A stretch of DNA of 54,975 nt, taken from NCBI GenBank assembly GCA_937943605.1, contig CALEAW010000101.1, forward strand, positions 1-54,975. The letters run 5' to 3'. Positions 18,113 to 27,782 of the stretch are shown here, in pieces. Within the stretch, counting starts at the first letter, position 1. The number at the start of each line of letters is the position of its first letter. Source of the stretch: an uncultured Sutterella sp. (GTDB lineage: Bacteria; Pseudomonadota; Gammaproteobacteria; Burkholderiales; Burkholderiaceae_F). The notes beneath the pieces are model-generated. The model was not told where the DNA came from and ran no database searches. It saw only the letters and a list, made by a program, of their open reading frames with translations. The translations under genes and the position numbers were made by a program.

Positions 18113-19450
18113 TTACCAGTTACCTGACATCCCAATCACTAAGTTCGCAAAGATGTCATAGAGGGTCACAAGGTACTTTTCATCAAAGTCGACCGAAGCA
18201 TGTGCATGACTTTCGTCTAAGCTTGCCCCCACCAAGAAGTAGCCCGCACGACCACCTAAACTCTGCACACGACGAATCATCAAGGTGGCATCGTCAGACC
18301 CATTCAATGGGACGGTCGGCAGAACGTCGTTAACGTAACGCGCACGACGCGCGCAAACCGTAATCATCTGCACAATCCCGTCGTCAGGCACATAGTCCAC
18401 GGCCTCGCCCATGATCTTATGGGTGCACTTTACGCCAAAGGCCATGGCGCATCCTTGCGCACGCATAATGGCTTCACGGGTCAATTCGCGGTTAATGGCT
18501 TCATTTTCACCACGAACTTCCACTTCCATATCAGCGATAGAGGCCACAATGTTGCGCCCTTCACCAGCATGCAGGGTACCAACGTTCACACGCGTCATCC
18601 CTCCAGAGTGGCGTGGCAAAGCCATCAAAATAATCGATGCGTCAGCCGCTGCCAACAAAGCGTTACGACCTAACTGAGGCTGCATACCCGCGTGAGACTG
18701 CGCCCCTTCAAAGTGAAAGTCAATCTTCGTGGTACAAAGGAACTTTTCGGGGGCTGCAACGACCGTCCCCGGCGTCAAGTCCGTAGCAATATGCGCGCAA
18801 AGCAAAAGATCGACGTCATCCAAAAGACCAGACTGCACGATCGGATATGCGCCGCGAGAGCCTTCTTCACCCGGCTGAAAAATAAAACGAATGCGACCCG
18901 TGAGACGCTCACGGTTAGCGACAATAAAGCGCGCCAATTCAAAAGCCACCGCCTGATGACCGTCATGGCCACACGCATGCATCGTCCCTTGACGTTCAGA
19001 GACGAACCCTTCTCTAAACGGAATATGGGATTCGTCATGGGGTTCATTCATCTTGAGGGCATCGAGTTCCACTCGAAAGGCAATCGTTTTGCCAGGACGC
19101 CCCGTATCAAAGGTGGCGACTAACCCCGTGAGCCCTGCCATACGCTGAAGTAATAAGGGCGAAACACCCGCGGCCACCGCGAGCTTTTCAGATTCTTCAA
19201 CCGCTGCTTCTGAGCGACCACGCACATACATGGGGTCAATAAACTCACGACCCACAACCACCTTAAAGCCTAAAGACGCAAAGAATTCAGCAGCGCGCGC
19301 TGTGGCAATAAATTCGGTCCAACCGGTTTCAGGTAAACGGTGAATGTCGCGACGACGCGCGACCAAATCCGCTGCCTTGACCGGATCGATCCAATTGGGC
19401 ATCTGACTCGCGGGGGAAAGGGGTTCTGTGGGAGTGCTAGTGGTTGTCAT
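18113..19450 (-). CDS. M20-family amidohydrolase, AbgA-like (aminobenzoyl-glutamate hydrolase subunit)
   Basis: Cytoplasmic zinc-dependent amidohydrolase, about 445 residues. Similarity to E. coli AbgA is visible along the whole length: RDIHRLPETGWTEF near the start, TGLVATFDTGRPG, FRVELDALKMNE with a metal-site Asp, MHACGHDGH with a metal ligand His, IFQPGEEGSRGA with the catalytic Glu pair, and GSDDATLMIRRVQ near the end. AbgA with AbgB splits p-aminobenzoyl-glutamate, a folate breakdown product. No abgB or abgT gene is adjacent, so the protein may act alone or on another N-acyl amino acid. The ATG at 19450 is preferred; an in-frame GTG at 19486 would add 12 residues. From 19451 to 19694 I see no gene. 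Confidence 0.82.
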   Translation of the reverse strand: MTTTSTPTEPLSPASQMPNWIDPVKAADLVARRRDIHRLPETGWTEFIATARAAEFFASLGFKVVVGREFIDPMYVRGRSEAAVEESEKLAVAAGVSPLLLQRMAGLTGLVATFDTGRPGKTIAFRVELDALKMNEPHDESHIPFREGFVSERQGTMHACGHDGHQAVAFELARFIVANRERLTGRIRFIFQPGEEGSRGAYPIVQSGLLDDVDLLLCAHIATDLTPGTVVAAPEKFLCTTKIDFHFEGAQSHAGMQPQLGRNALLAAADASIILMALPRHSGGMTRVNVGTLHAGEGRNIVASIADMEVEVRGENEAINRELTREAIMRAQGCAMAFGVKCTHKIMGEAVDYVPDDGIVQMITVCARRARYVNDVLPTVPLNGSDDATLMIRRVQSLGGRAGYFLVGASLDESHAHASVDFDEKYLVTLYDIFANLVIGMSGNW

Positions 19451-19694
19451 TGTCTTAGGGGCCTCAGCATGTAAAAAACGGGACACACCTTGTGACCCGC
19501 AACGCCATTTTTTGCTCTAAATTCGCGTATAAATACGTGGTTTTTGTTTTTCGTGCGCCTTGGCACGTTATTTTTACGAAGAATAAACTACCTTTAAGGA
19601 GGTAGACCACCGTATTTGTACTGATTCTCTTTGTATCTCAGCGAAATCGCCTATAAACCACAAGAGATTCTGGCCAAATATGTTGCGTTCACAC

Positions 19695-19726
19695 AAAAAT
19701 AGCCAGTTCCTCGTCGAAACTGGCTA
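19695..19726 (-). terminator. Terminator after the small helical protein gene
   Basis: On the minus strand TAGCCAGTT pairs with AACTGGCTA (19700-19726), then TTTTT (19695-19699). Confidence 0.85.
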
Positions 19727-19759
19727 CCTGAGCCCACAGGTTCCCTCACCCACTCAACT

Positions 19760-20197
19760 TCAATCCAAGCGTCGAGCCTCTTCAGGCAACAAGGCTAATT
19801 CCATCTGCGCATCTAACTCACGCCCAGCCTTCATAAAGATGGCAGCGAGCATGCGACGGCAACGTAAAGCCGTGAGTGTGGGCGAAATGACTTCTAAAGT
19901 AGGTGTGATAGGCGTCATCGCGGGCGGCAAGACCTTCAAAGCCAACGCCAAACGGTCAGCATCTTCTTCGGTCTTTTCCATACGGCGTTCAACCAAATCC
20001 AAGGCCACACGTAAATGACGTTCAGCGGTAGCATAGTCGCCCACGGCCGCGGCGCATTGCGCACGATAGGATGAAACAGCAGCAGACGCTTCTGGGCCAC
20101 GCTCGTCACCCAACATCATGAGTGCAGCGGCATAGTCCCCTGAATGCAAGGTGGTTGCAATATCAGCGAGCAAAGCTCGCGGTAATCGGTTACTCAT
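19760..20197 (-). CDS. Small helical protein, TPR-like, function unknown
   Basis: I do not recognise a family. The 145 residues are mostly alpha-helical and rich in alanine and leucine. Helix pairs such as DYAAALMMLGDE, VGDYATAERHLRVALDLV and FMKAGRELDAQMELALL resemble tetratricopeptide repeats (G-D-Y/A-x-x-A-x-x-x-L). No signal peptide or membrane segment. AAGGA precedes the ATG by 5-6 bases. It starts 28 bp after the tyrA stop on the same strand and precedes a strong terminator, so it is probably the last gene of a tyrA transcript. Confidence 0.65.
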   Translation of the reverse strand: MSNRLPRALLADIATTLHSGDYAAALMMLGDERGPEASAAVSSYRAQCAAAVGDYATAERHLRVALDLVERRMEKTEEDADRLALALKVLPPAMTPITPTLEVISPTLTALRCRRMLAAIFMKAGRELDAQMELALLPEEARRLD

Positions 20198-20225
20198 CGA
20201 ATTCCTTTGAACGCAAAATCAACAA

Positions 20226-21131
20226 TCATTTCGTCGTCGGTTGAACCGGCGGCAGATGTTGCGTCATTTTACGCCTAGCGTTCGCAGTACGCTCAAAGTA
20301 GTTGTAATAACCCTCATAATCGTCCGCGGCGACCATGCCTTTGAGATGTGTCAACGCCGCCTCAAAGCGACTAATCCCATCCAAAATCGCCTGTCGATTG
20401 CCCCTCGTAATATCAGCCCACATACGCGCATCCGCCGCTGCCACACGGGTCGTATCTCTAAAGCCACCACCCGCGGCCGCCAAAGCGGTCTCACTTTCGG
20501 GCGATTGCGACGCCATTTGCATGAGCGCAAACGCAATCATATGAGGGACATGCGACACCATGGCATAAACACGGTCGTGCTCTTCAGGTGTCATCTCAAC
20601 GACCTTCAAGCCAGCAAGCGTCCAGAGCTTAGCAACCAACGCAACGTCTTCAAGGTCTGATTCAGGAAGCGGCGTCACAACTCCTGTCGCCCCTGTATAA
20701 AGCGTCGCAGTGGCATAGCGAAGCCCAGCTTTTTCGGCACCCGCAATCGGATGCAATGGCACATAGTGACGAAGTCGCTCATGACGCACATTCAATCGAA
20801 CCGCTGTAATCACGCTCGAGCGAACACTCCCCGCATCGGTCACGACCGCGTTCACAGGTGCTGCCGCATCGACTTCTCTCATCACGGGTCCCATCGCAAG
20901 CACAGGGACAGCCACTAACACCACATCGGCGTCCGCCACCCCTTCGGCAATCAACGAGGTCACGCGATCAGCAATCCCAAGTTCTAGCGCCAAATCAAGC
21001 GTCTCAGAATTGGTGTCCACTGCCGTAATCGTCAACTCTGACGACAAAAAGCGTCCTTCTTTAGAAGCTTCCTTCCAAGCAAGCGCCGCAGAGCCGCCAA
21101 TGAGTCCTAAGCCAATAATGGTGATACGCAT
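20226..21131 (-). CDS. tyrA: Prephenate dehydrogenase TyrA
   Basis: Oxidatively decarboxylates prephenate to 4-hydroxyphenylpyruvate in tyrosine synthesis. The 301-residue protein begins with the NAD(P)-binding fold ITIIGLGLIGGSAAL (3-17) and VAVPVLAMGPV. It contains HPIAGAEKAGLRYA with the catalytic His and the substrate region, and VSHVPHMIAFALM, GGGFRDTTRVA with the conserved arginine, and W-x-D-I-x-x-x-N. It has no chorismate mutase or ACT domain, so it is the monofunctional type. GAGG lies 9 bases before the ATG. The short helical protein gene follows. Confidence 0.93.
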   Translation of the reverse strand: MRITIIGLGLIGGSAALAWKEASKEGRFLSSELTITAVDTNSETLDLALELGIADRVTSLIAEGVADADVVLVAVPVLAMGPVMREVDAAAPVNAVVTDAGSVRSSVITAVRLNVRHERLRHYVPLHPIAGAEKAGLRYATATLYTGATGVVTPLPESDLEDVALVAKLWTLAGLKVVEMTPEEHDRVYAMVSHVPHMIAFALMQMASQSPESETALAAAGGGFRDTTRVAAADARMWADITRGNRQAILDGISRFEAALTHLKGMVAADDYEGYYNYFERTANARRKMTQHLPPVQPTTK

Positions 21132-21219
21132 GATGAAGTTGCCTCAAAGTTGATCGTGGTCGACATGTATCGTTAATCCTACCGAGCTTCGGCACGCTTG
21201 ACCATAAGACAAACATCGC

Positions 21220-21250
21220 AAAAAAGGCGCCATTCACGATGAATAACGCC
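21220..21250 (-). terminator. Terminator of the CpXC gene
   Basis: On the minus strand GGCG-TT-ATTCA...TGAAT-GG-CGCC (21226-21250) is followed by TTTTTT. Confidence 0.82.
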
Positions 21251-21305
21251 CTCAGTTTTTAGCCCTTAAAGGCACACCGCGTACGCCTTTGCTGGTGCTA
21301 TCCGC

Positions 21306-22010
21306 TTAGTTCTGAGCCTCGCCGTCAGAAGCTTCGCCTTCATCCCCCGACTGAAAGTCAGCAATATGCTGATCCAAATATTCGCGTGCCCAGTTTTCAT
21401 TCACGACCGCCGAGTCGATTTCATCTAAACGAAGGGTATTTTTGATCATTTCGTAGTAATCATGACCAAAGCGTAGGCGCGTTAAAACGTTACCTTGCTC
21501 ATCCATCACAAAGAAGAAGGGTTCGGCCGTGCCTTTTGCGAAACGGAAGATTGCGTTACGGTAGAACTTATTTTCTTCAAGCCACGACATCTTATAAAAG
21601 ACCTTCACGACTTCCATCACACGGTCATCAAAGCCCGCATCAAAGATCTGCGCCTTTTCGACGAGGTCATTCGGATCGATCACGACGCGGTAGTCACTCA
21701 TCGGGAAACCCGCTGCTTCAAACTGAGTCTTACGCTTTTCGTGCTCCTCGATATATTGCTGAGCGACATTGACGTCATTCGTGGCCGTAAATTGCACCAT
21801 GACTTTGTGCGCCACGTCGTTATAGAGCACTGGATAAAAAGCTTGCCCAGTCGCCCCACAGTTGGGGCAGCGGTACTTGAAGAGTTCGCCTTGCATGAGA
21901 CGCGCCGTCACATCCGGATTCAATGACGAGTTGATTGTTTCATAAAGGGCAATCGTCAATGGGGTCTGGCACTGTGGGCACGGTGCAGTTTCGGTCTGAA
22001 CGTTCGACAT
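21306..22010 (-). CDS. CpXC domain protein
   Basis: The first about 130 residues match the CpXC domain: CPQCQ near residue 11, NSSLNPDVTARLMQGELF, and CPNCGATG near residue 49. Together these give a four-cysteine zinc-ribbon-like pair. The rest is a predicted globular helical region with no known motif. The domain occurs in many gut bacteria and its role is unknown. The tail is acidic (QSGDEGEASDGEAQN). Monocistronic, with its own terminator. Confidence 0.8.
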   Translation of the reverse strand: MSNVQTETAPCPQCQTPLTIALYETINSSLNPDVTARLMQGELFKYRCPNCGATGQAFYPVLYNDVAHKVMVQFTATNDVNVAQQYIEEHEKRKTQFEAAGFPMSDYRVVIDPNDLVEKAQIFDAGFDDRVMEVVKVFYKMSWLEENKFYRNAIFRFAKGTAEPFFFVMDEQGNVLTRLRFGHDYYEMIKNTLRLDEIDSAVVNENWAREYLDQHIADFQSGDEGEASDGEAQN

Positions 22011-22180
22011 AAGGTTAGGCTCTCCTCACAATAGGGCTGCAAAAATTAAAGCACGCATCTTTTTTTGAGGGTTGTATCTCAACCCGAATTCGTATCTTAC
22101 GCGCCCTCTTTAATCCTCGGCTTAAGAGCCTCAGGAACCTGCTAGACTCAAAGTGCACATTTGTTTTTTAGGGATTCACC

Positions 22181-22903
22181 ATGAATGAGACGCTCCAACA
22201 CCTTCTTCGTCACAGCTCAGTGCGCCACTTCACCAACGAACCCGTGAGCGCCCAAGACCGCGAACTGATTCTCAATGCCGCGCGTCAAGCATCAACGTCA
22301 TGCAACCTTCAAGTGACGAGCATCATTCGCGTAACGGATCCTGATTTACGTGCCAAGCTAGCCGTCTGTGCTGGTAACCAAGCGCATGTCATTGAAGCAC
22401 CAGAATTTTGGGTGTTCGTCGCTGACTACCACCGCAATCAGATTCTCTGCCCCGAGGCTGATCTCGGCTGGGCCGAGCAAGGCTTAGTCGGCGCGACCGA
22501 TACCGCGATCATGGCGCAAAACGCAATGGTGGCTTTAGAGAGCTTAGGGTATGGCGGCTGCTTTATTGGCGGCATCCGTAATGGCGTCAAAGAAGCCTCA
22601 GAATTATTAGGCTTACCCAAAGGTGTCTATTTAGTGATGGGGTTGGCCTTTGGTCGACCAGCGACAAAGCCTGGGCTCAAGCCCCGACTCCCGGCAAGCG
22701 TCACCTTCATGGAAAACCGCTACCAAGACCCTGACTCCCACGAACTCACCGCTTATGATGAAACCATGCGCGACTACTACGCCAAGCGCGAAAGTCACGC
22801 CAAAGACATCACCTTTAGAGAAAGCCTCAAAGCGTATCTACTCAAAGAGCGTCGTCCCTTCATCATGGATTACCTTCATCAGCAGGGCTTTTTCGAAAAA
22901 TGA
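22181..22903 (+). CDS. NfsA-like NADPH-dependent nitroreductase/flavin reductase
   Basis: FMN-binding oxidoreductase of the nitroreductase superfamily. Its 240 residues equal E. coli NfsA in length. SSVRHFTNEPV (12-22) is the FMN phosphate site, ARQASTSCNLQ the next conserved segment, and LESLGYGGCFIGGIRN the helix after it. GLAFGRPATKPGLKPRLP carries basic residues typical of the NfsA/Frp branch that binds NADPH. AGGGA precedes the ATG. creA follows 64 bp downstream in the same direction and may be co-transcribed. Confidence 0.85.
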   Translation: MNETLQHLLRHSSVRHFTNEPVSAQDRELILNAARQASTSCNLQVTSIIRVTDPDLRAKLAVCAGNQAHVIEAPEFWVFVADYHRNQILCPEADLGWAEQGLVGATDTAIMAQNAMVALESLGYGGCFIGGIRNGVKEASELLGLPKGVYLVMGLAFGRPATKPGLKPRLPASVTFMENRYQDPDSHELTAYDETMRDYYAKRESHAKDITFRESLKAYLLKERRPFIMDYLHQQGFFEK

Positions 22904-22967
22904 CACTGTGCCACAAGCGTGGATCGCTATAATGCAAAACACTTTTGAACTTTTTGGGTGAACCACC

Positions 22968-23459
22968 ATGACCAAACGACTTTTAGCCTCTTTAGCCCTT
23001 GCTTCGACGATTGCACTCACGGGTTGCTCCGGTGGGGATGAAGTCGGCGATGTTTCGCTCGGCATCTTCACCCTCAAAGACATCAAGATCAACACGTTCC
23101 CAGACCCCAAGGTGCCTGGCGTCACGTGCCACGTTGCGAGCATTGAAGCGAATCTCTCTTTTGCCGATCCATCTGATAGCTCTGTCTCTTGCCGTCAAAC
23201 GGGTGAAATCACCCCTGAAATGATTGCGGCCATTGACCGCTCCAAGGCTGGCGAAGTGGTCTTCACGAAGTCTAAGAGTGTCTTCTTTAAGACCATGAAG
23301 ATTCGTCGCATCTATGACCCTGAAACGCAGACCCTTCTCTACGTGTCTTATTCGACCAAAGAAACGACGGGTAGCTTTAAGCATAGCCTCTCGACCGTAC
23401 CGCTTTGGGGGACAGCCGCTTGGGTAAAGCCCATGCCCACGCCACCCAAGGCCATGTAA
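22968..23459 (+). CDS. creA: CreA-family lipoprotein
   Basis: Small periplasmic protein of unknown function. The signal sequence ends in a lipobox (LTGC, Cys at about 20), so this homologue should be lipid-anchored. The body matches CreA throughout: FPDPKVPGVTCHV, FADPSDSSVSCRQTGEI, KSVFFKTMKIRRIYD, LLYVSYSTKE and HSLSTVPLWG. 163 residues is the normal family length. It ends at a bidirectional terminator shared with purL. Confidence 0.88.
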   Translation: MTKRLLASLALASTIALTGCSGGDEVGDVSLGIFTLKDIKINTFPDPKVPGVTCHVASIEANLSFADPSDSSVSCRQTGEITPEMIAAIDRSKAGEVVFTKSKSVFFKTMKIRRIYDPETQTLLYVSYSTKETTGSFKHSLSTVPLWGTAAWVKPMPTPPKAM

Positions 23460-23480
23460 TGACACCTCTTTAACGTGATA

Positions 23481-23519
23481 AAAAACGCCGACTTCCTCAA
23501 CAGAAAATCGGCGTTTTTT
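23481..23519. terminator. Bidirectional terminator between creA and purL
   Basis: AAAAACGCCGA (23481-23491) and TCGGCG plus TTTTTT (23508-23519) form a stem with A/T runs on both sides, so it can stop transcription from either side. Confidence 0.85.
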
Positions 23520-23530
23520 GTTGCTCGTAA

Positions 23531-23554
23531 GAGCACGCCTTTGTCAGCGTGCTC
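23531..23554 (-). terminator. Second hairpin after purL
   Basis: GAGCACGC (23531-23538) pairs with GCGTGCTC (23547-23554), 16 bp past the purL stop. There is only a short T run, so it probably backs up the neighbouring terminator. Confidence 0.45.
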
Positions 23555-23570
23555 TTTGAACATTCAGGCG

Positions 23571-26500
23571 TTAGCCCACCCAACGACGGGCGTTACGGAA
23601 CATACGCATCCAACCAGAGGCATCGGTCCATTCGGCCGGATGCCAAGAGAGTTGCTGAGCGCGGTGAGAGCGTTCCGGATGCGGCATCATAATCGTGAAG
23701 CGACCATCTTCGGTCGTCACAGACGTGAGACCACCCTTCGAGCCATTCGGGTTGTACGGATAGACTTCCGTGGCAGCACCGGTCGGATCGACATAGCGAG
23801 CAGCCATCTTCACGAGCGTGGCATCTTCCGGACGGAGGAACTGGACACGACCTTCACCGTGAGAGTTCACGATCGGCATCACGCTACCCGCCATACCCTG
23901 GAAGAAGATGGACGGGCTTTCGAGGATTTCGACGTTCACCAGACGAGCTTCGAACTGTTCGCTGTTGTTGCGAACGAAGTCAGGCCAGTGGCTAGCACCC
24001 GGGATAAGATCACGCAAGCGGCTCATCATCTGGCAACCGTTACAGATACCGAGACCGAACGTGTCTTCACGGTTGAAGAACGTACGGAACATTTCGATCA
24101 TACGGTCGTTGTGGAGAATGGTCTTTGCCCAACCACCGCCAGCGCCGAGCACGTCGCCATAAGAGAAGCCACCGGCGCAAGCCAAGCCCACAAATTCAGC
24201 GAGATCAGCACGACCCGTCAAGAGGTCGGTCATGTGAACGTCATAGGCGTCAAAGCCAGCACGCGTAAAGGCAGCGGCCATTTCGGTCTGACTATTCACA
24301 CCCTGTTCACGAAGCACAGCGAGCTTCGGACGAGCACCCGTGTTGATCATCGGAGCAACAATGTCTTCATTCACGTCGAACGTGGTCTTCGCAAAGAGAC
24401 CCGTGTCTTCAGCGCGTTCGATACGAGCGAATTCGCTGTCGGCGCAGGCCGGATTGTCGCGACCGCGAGCGATCTGCCAAGAGACTTCCGTCCAGGCCTT
24501 CTGAAGGTCAACGCGAGCAAGCTTAGCAACTTCAGCATCGTTGGCCTTGATCGTGAGCGTGTCGTCCTTCGTCACTTCACCCACGAAGTGGCAAATGGAC
24601 GTAAGACCGGCTTCACGCATGACTTCGACCACACGTTCAACCTTATCAGCGGGCACCTGCATCAAAGCGCCGAGTTCTTCGTTAAAGAGAGCGGCAAAGA
24701 GGTCAGCGTCCTTCGTGAGCGACGTCAAGTCGAGCGTCATGCCTAAGCGAGAAGCAAACATCATTTCTGCGGCGGTGCTAGCAAGACCACCGTCAGCACG
24801 GTCATGGTAAGCGACGATCGCGCCTTCAGCAGCGAGCGTACGCACAGCCCCCATGAAGCGAGCCAACATGGCAGGATCTTCGCAGTCAGGCGCCGTATCA
24901 CCAAAGCGCTGAGCCACCTGAGCAAGGATCGAACCACCCATACGAGCGCGACCACAACCCAAGTCAGCCAAGACCATTACGGACGGGATGTCACGCAATT
25001 CCGGCGTCACCGTCAAGGCCACATCACCCACCGGAGCAGCGGCAGACACGATCAACGAAACCGGGCTCGTCACGGACTTCTTTTCACCCTGGTCATCCCA
25101 GGCCGTACGCATAGAAAGCGAATCCTTACCGACCGGCACAGAAATACCGAGGGCGCAGCAGAAGTCGCTTGCAGCCTTCACAGCGTCAAAGAGCTTGGCG
25201 TCTTCGCCTTCGGTACCGCAAGCAGCCATCCAGTTGCAAGAAAGCTTGACTTCGGGGAGCTTCACGTCAGCGGACGTAATGTTGGTGAGGGCTTCGCCCA
25301 CAGCCATACGAGAAGCAGCAGCGGCATCAATCACAGCCACCGGGGTACGTTCACCCATGGCCATGGCTTCACCACGGTTCGTTTCAAAACCAAGCGTCGT
25401 CACGCCGCAGTCGGCCACAGGCACCTGCCACGGACCCACCATCTGGTCACGAGAGACGAGACCACCCACAGAGCGGTCACCGATCGTGATCAAGAAGGAC
25501 TTCGAGGCCACCGTCGGATGACGAAGCACGTCCTTCACGGCCTTTGCCACGTCAAGACCTTCAGCCGTAAAGGGCGTCAAAGCCTTGTCAGCGTGCTTAA
25601 CATCACGATGCATGCGCGGAGCCTTACCCAAAAGGACTTCCATCGGCATATCCACAGCGGACGTGTCGTTCGGACGGGTCAACTTCAATTCGGCTTCTTC
25701 GGTAATCGTACCGAGCACAGCAAACGGGCAACGTTCACGTTCGCAGAAAGCACGGAAGGTGTCAATCTTGGCTGGATCCAAAGCGATAACGTAACGTTCC
25801 TGGCTTTCGTTACACCAGATTTCCAAGGGGCTCATGCCAGACTCTTCAACCGGCACCTGGGAGAGATCAAACGTTGCACCCTTGCCAGACAAGTCAGCCA
25901 ATTCAGGCATGGCGTTAGAAAGACCACCAGCGCCAACGTCATGGATAGCGATGATCGGGTTTTCTTCGCCCATCGACCAGCAACGGTCAATGACTTCCTG
26001 AGCACGGCGTTCCATTTCAGGGTTGCCACGCTGCACGGAGTCAAAGTCAAGCGCTTCAGAGTTAGAACCCGTCGTCATCGAAGAAGCAGCACCGCCACCC
26101 AAGCCAATGCGCATGCCAGGGCCACCCAAGACGATCAAGAGGCTACCCGCAGGTGGCACGTCCTTCTTCGTCTGGTCGTCACGAATGTTACCGATACCAC
26201 CAGCGAGCATGATGGGCTTATGGTAGCCATAGCGCGTACCGCCAACGTTAGCTTCAAACGTACGGAAGTAGCCGAGAATGTTCGGACGACCGAATTCGTT
26301 ATTAAAGGCAGCGCCACCCAAAGGACCATCGGTCATGATGGAAAGCGGCGTGGCAATACGGGCAGGCGCACCGTACTTCGCATCGGTCTTTTCGCCCGTC
26401 ACCGTATCGGTATCGTTTTCAAAGCCCTGCGGCAATTCAGGGAGATTCAAGTTAGAGGTCGTGAAACCGCAAAGACCAGCCTTCGGACGAGCACCGCGAC

Positions 26501-27500
26501 CCGTGGCACCTTCGTCACGGATTTCACCACCAGAGCCCGTCGAGGCACCAGGGAACGGCGAAATAGCGGTCGGATGGTTATGCGTTTCAACCTTGAAGAC
26601 CGTGTGGGTCATTTCGTCGGCGCGCTCAAAGACGCGACCGAATTCGTTGCCAGAGCCCGGACGCGGATAAAGACGCGTCACTTCAGCGCCTTCAAAAATA
26701 GCAGCGTTATCTGCATAGGCCGTGATCGTACCCTGAGGCGCCATCTTGTGCGTCTGACGGATCATGCCAAAGAGCGTTTCTTCGCGATCAGCGCCGTCAA
26801 TCGTCCAACGGGCATTAAAGATCTTGTGGCGGCAGTGTTCGGAATTCGCCTGCGCGAACATCATAAGTTCGACGTCGGTCGGGTTGCGGCCAATCTTCGT
26901 GAAGGCATCGGTCAAATAATCGATTTCGTCTTCAGAAAGGGCAAGACCCATTTCAACGTTCGCGCGTTCAAGCGCAGGACGGCCTTCTTCAACGAGGGCC
27001 ACAGTTGCCATCGGACGGCCTTCGAGTTCAACGAAGAGCTGTTCGGCCGGGAAGTCTTCAGCCACGACGGATTCCGTCATGCGGTCATGAAGCACAGCAG
27101 CGGCAGCGGCCTTTTCGTCATCAGAGAGCGTAGCCGTCGTAGCAAGATTAAAGATCGTGCCGCGTTCAACACGGAGCACACCTTCAATACCGCAGTTCTT
27201 CACAATGTCGGTGGCCTTTGAAGCCCAAGGAGAAATCGTACCGAGGCGCGGCACCACCATAAAGGTGAGATCACCACGAACATCTTCGGCAGCATCACCG
27301 TAGTCAAGAAGCGAACCCAAACGCGTCTTTTCAGCTTCCGTCAATTCGCGCGAGGTGTGCACGAAATGGACGAAGCGGCCAGAGACCGCTTCAATATTGG
27401 AAGAGACACGCTGCAGGGCTGCAAGAAGACGCGCGGCGCGGAAGTCCGAGAGCGCACGAGCGCCGTTCAATTCAAAAACCATACCATTGCAGGTCGACAT
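23571..27500 (-). CDS. purL: PurL, phosphoribosylformylglycinamidine synthase
   Basis: Fourth step of purine synthesis: FGAR + glutamine + ATP to FGAM. This is the long single-chain proteobacterial form (1309 residues). It starts with an N-terminal PurS-like domain and then the ATP-binding synthetase halves (VETHNHPTAISPFPGASTG; GPLGGAAFNNEFGRP; GRARMGGSILAQ). The C-terminal class I glutamine amidotransferase domain has the nucleophile in GICNGCQMMSRL and the His-Glu pair in PHPERSHR. LREQGVNSQTEMAAAF marks the start of the glutaminase. AGAGGAAA precedes the ATG. The leader 27501-27716 holds no gene I can support. Confidence 0.97.
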   Translation of the reverse strand: MSTCNGMVFELNGARALSDFRAARLLAALQRVSSNIEAVSGRFVHFVHTSRELTEAEKTRLGSLLDYGDAAEDVRGDLTFMVVPRLGTISPWASKATDIVKNCGIEGVLRVERGTIFNLATTATLSDDEKAAAAAVLHDRMTESVVAEDFPAEQLFVELEGRPMATVALVEEGRPALERANVEMGLALSEDEIDYLTDAFTKIGRNPTDVELMMFAQANSEHCRHKIFNARWTIDGADREETLFGMIRQTHKMAPQGTITAYADNAAIFEGAEVTRLYPRPGSGNEFGRVFERADEMTHTVFKVETHNHPTAISPFPGASTGSGGEIRDEGATGRGARPKAGLCGFTTSNLNLPELPQGFENDTDTVTGEKTDAKYGAPARIATPLSIMTDGPLGGAAFNNEFGRPNILGYFRTFEANVGGTRYGYHKPIMLAGGIGNIRDDQTKKDVPPAGSLLIVLGGPGMRIGLGGGAASSMTTGSNSEALDFDSVQRGNPEMERRAQEVIDRCWSMGEENPIIAIHDVGAGGLSNAMPELADLSGKGATFDLSQVPVEESGMSPLEIWCNESQERYVIALDPAKIDTFRAFCERERCPFAVLGTITEEAELKLTRPNDTSAVDMPMEVLLGKAPRMHRDVKHADKALTPFTAEGLDVAKAVKDVLRHPTVASKSFLITIGDRSVGGLVSRDQMVGPWQVPVADCGVTTLGFETNRGEAMAMGERTPVAVIDAAAASRMAVGEALTNITSADVKLPEVKLSCNWMAACGTEGEDAKLFDAVKAASDFCCALGISVPVGKDSLSMRTAWDDQGEKKSVTSPVSLIVSAAAPVGDVALTVTPELRDIPSVMVLADLGCGRARMGGSILAQVAQRFGDTAPDCEDPAMLARFMGAVRTLAAEGAIVAYHDRADGGLASTAAEMMFASRLGMTLDLTSLTKDADLFAALFNEELGALMQVPADKVERVVEVMREAGLTSICHFVGEVTKDDTLTIKANDAEVAKLARVDLQKAWTEVSWQIARGRDNPACADSEFARIERAEDTGLFAKTTFDVNEDIVAPMINTGARPKLAVLREQGVNSQTEMAAAFTRAGFDAYDVHMTDLLTGRADLAEFVGLACAGGFSYGDVLGAGGGWAKTILHNDRMIEMFRTFFNREDTFGLGICNGCQMMSRLRDLIPGASHWPDFVRNNSEQFEARLVNVEILESPSIFFQGMAGSVMPIVNSHGEGRVQFLRPEDATLVKMAARYVDPTGAATEVYPYNPNGSKGGLTSVTTEDGRFTIMMPHPERSHRAQQLSWHPAEWTDASGWMRMFRNARRWVG

Positions 27501-27716
27501 AAGTTTCCTCTAATTCACCACGAAATGCGCCCCAAGTGCGCCACGCGGCGGGGTGGAAAAATAAAAGAAAAAGCGTTGACGGCATTATAAAGGATTCGAC
27601 GCATCAGCGACCCGCGTTTTGGCTCTCCAAGCGTACCGATTGCACCCAAAAAGTCACTACGTCGATTCTCAACGTCCGAATCACCAACGCGCACACCACG
27701 CTCAAGCCCAAATGCA

Positions 27717-27751
27717 CAAAAGTCCGGATCCCTAAAAGAGAACCGGACTTT
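27717..27751 (-). terminator. Terminator of the NhaC-family gene
   Basis: On the minus strand AAAGTCCGG pairs with CCGGACTTT (27718-27751), continuing to TTTTG. Confidence 0.8.
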
Positions 27752-27782
27752 CGTTAAAGCTTAATCGCTAATGGTGTTCGCC

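Noticed and set aside
24804..27221. 805-codon open frame opposite purL
   Set aside because: Extremely Arg/His/Thr-rich, no domain, entirely antisense to the well-supported purL; caused by the codon bias of purL.
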